Of a DNA stretch of 5,957 nucleotides, positions 5,466 through 5,957 are shown piece after piece. The translations under genes and the position numbers were made by a program. Source of the DNA: Bacteroidota bacterium (lineage in GTDB: Bacteria; Bacteroidota; Bacteroidia; Flavobacteriales; Flavobacteriaceae); the NCBI GenBank assembly GCA_024280815.1, contig JAJRPL010000158.1, positions 1-5,957 of the forward strand, given 5' to 3'. Within the stretch, counting starts at the first letter, position 1; the number at the start of each line of letters is the position of its first letter. The notes beneath the pieces were generated by a model, which did no database searches, was not told the DNA's origin, and saw only the letters and a list, made by a program, of their open reading frames with translations.

Positions 5466-5957
5466 ATGAAAAAATTACTTTTTATCCTTTATTTTTTAAG
5501 TTTTACTAATTACGCTCAAATCTCTTTTGAAAAAGGGTATTATATTACAAATACTGGAGAAAAAATAGAGTGTCAAATCAAAAATATAGATTGGAAAAAC
5601 AATCCAACAGAATTTCAATACCGATTCTCTGAAAATGAAAACCCTGAAACAAAAACTATTGAATCTGTTAAAGAGTTTGGAATTATTGACATCTCAAAAT
5701 ACAAACGTTTTATTGTTCAAATAGACAGATCTAGTGAAGTATTAAGTGAAATGAGTAAAGAAAGAAACCCTGTTTTTATAAAAGAAACACTTTTTTTAAA
5801 GATACTGGTTGAAGGAAAAGCAACATTATACTCTTATAGAAACGGAAATTTAAAAAGGTATTTTTATTCAAAAGACACTTCAAATGTTAAACAGTTAATT
5901 TTTAAAAATTACTTATTTCAAAAAACAAATCAAGTTGCAAAAAATGAAAGGTACAAA
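5466..5957 (+). CDS. Predicted exported protein of unknown function (N-terminal part, runs off the window)
   Basis: An open frame of 164 codons starts at ATG 5466 and is still open at the right edge. Residues 1-18, MKKLLFILYFLSFTNYAQ, form a clear Sec signal peptide: basic start, hydrophobic core, and an A-Q end typical of Bacteroidota exported proteins. The mature part begins FEKGYYITNTGEKIECQIKNIDWKNNP, then FQYRFSENENPETKTIESVKEFGI. I associate this pattern with a family of uncharacterised Bacteroidota proteins, some with a C-terminal outer-membrane beta-barrel-like region. That C-terminal part is outside this window and the association was not checked. The visible region is rich in short alternating strands, with no catalytic motif or lipobox. 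It follows the inverted repeat closely and has an A-rich leader. Confidence 0.8.
   Translation, partial: MKKLLFILYFLSFTNYAQISFEKGYYITNTGEKIECQIKNIDWKNNPTEFQYRFSENENPETKTIESVKEFGIIDISKYKRFIVQIDRSSEVLSEMSKERNPVFIKETLFLKILVEGKATLYSYRNGNLKRYFYSKDTSNVKQLIFKNYLFQKTNQVAKNERYK

Overview
The window reads as a low-GC (roughly 30%) chromosome segment from a Bacteroidota bacterium, most likely a member of the Flavobacteriaceae. The main clues are the type of DnaA N-terminus, the YigZ/RibD/PrmC gene neighbourhood, A-rich leaders in place of Shine-Dalgarno sites, and Bacteroidota-type -7 elements (TAnnTTTG). The family-level assignment is inference from sequence style and was not searched.

Positions 1-4358 form a compact housekeeping block. 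The 5' part of dnaA (217 codons, Walker A visible) runs leftward off the window. Diverging from it is a small hotdog-fold acyl-CoA thioesterase (819-1223). This converges on a leftward pair, ribD then yigZ, whose ends overlap; an AT-rich palindrome lies between the converging genes. Neither gene of the pair has an in-frame ATG at its start: ribD appears to use GTG and yigZ TTG. Diverging from ribD is a rightward pair, a GNAT acetyltransferase and prmC, the release-factor glutamine methyltransferase.

Positions 4359-5957 look more accessory. They hold an FkbM-family methyltransferase, a 177-base gap with a GC-rich hairpin fused to a perfect 26-bp inverted repeat, and the 5' part of a gene for a predicted exported protein of unknown function that runs off the right edge.

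The most notable signals are repeats. One is a C-rich/G-rich palindromic element inserted in frame inside prmC, where it encodes the linker just before the SAM-binding motif. The second is three copies of CACRAATT across the GNAT stop codon. The third is the long perfect inverted repeat at 5391-5444. They look like dispersed repeat families that have settled in or beside genes. I found no CRISPR array, tRNA, rRNA, transposase or defence system, and no convincing new multi-gene system.
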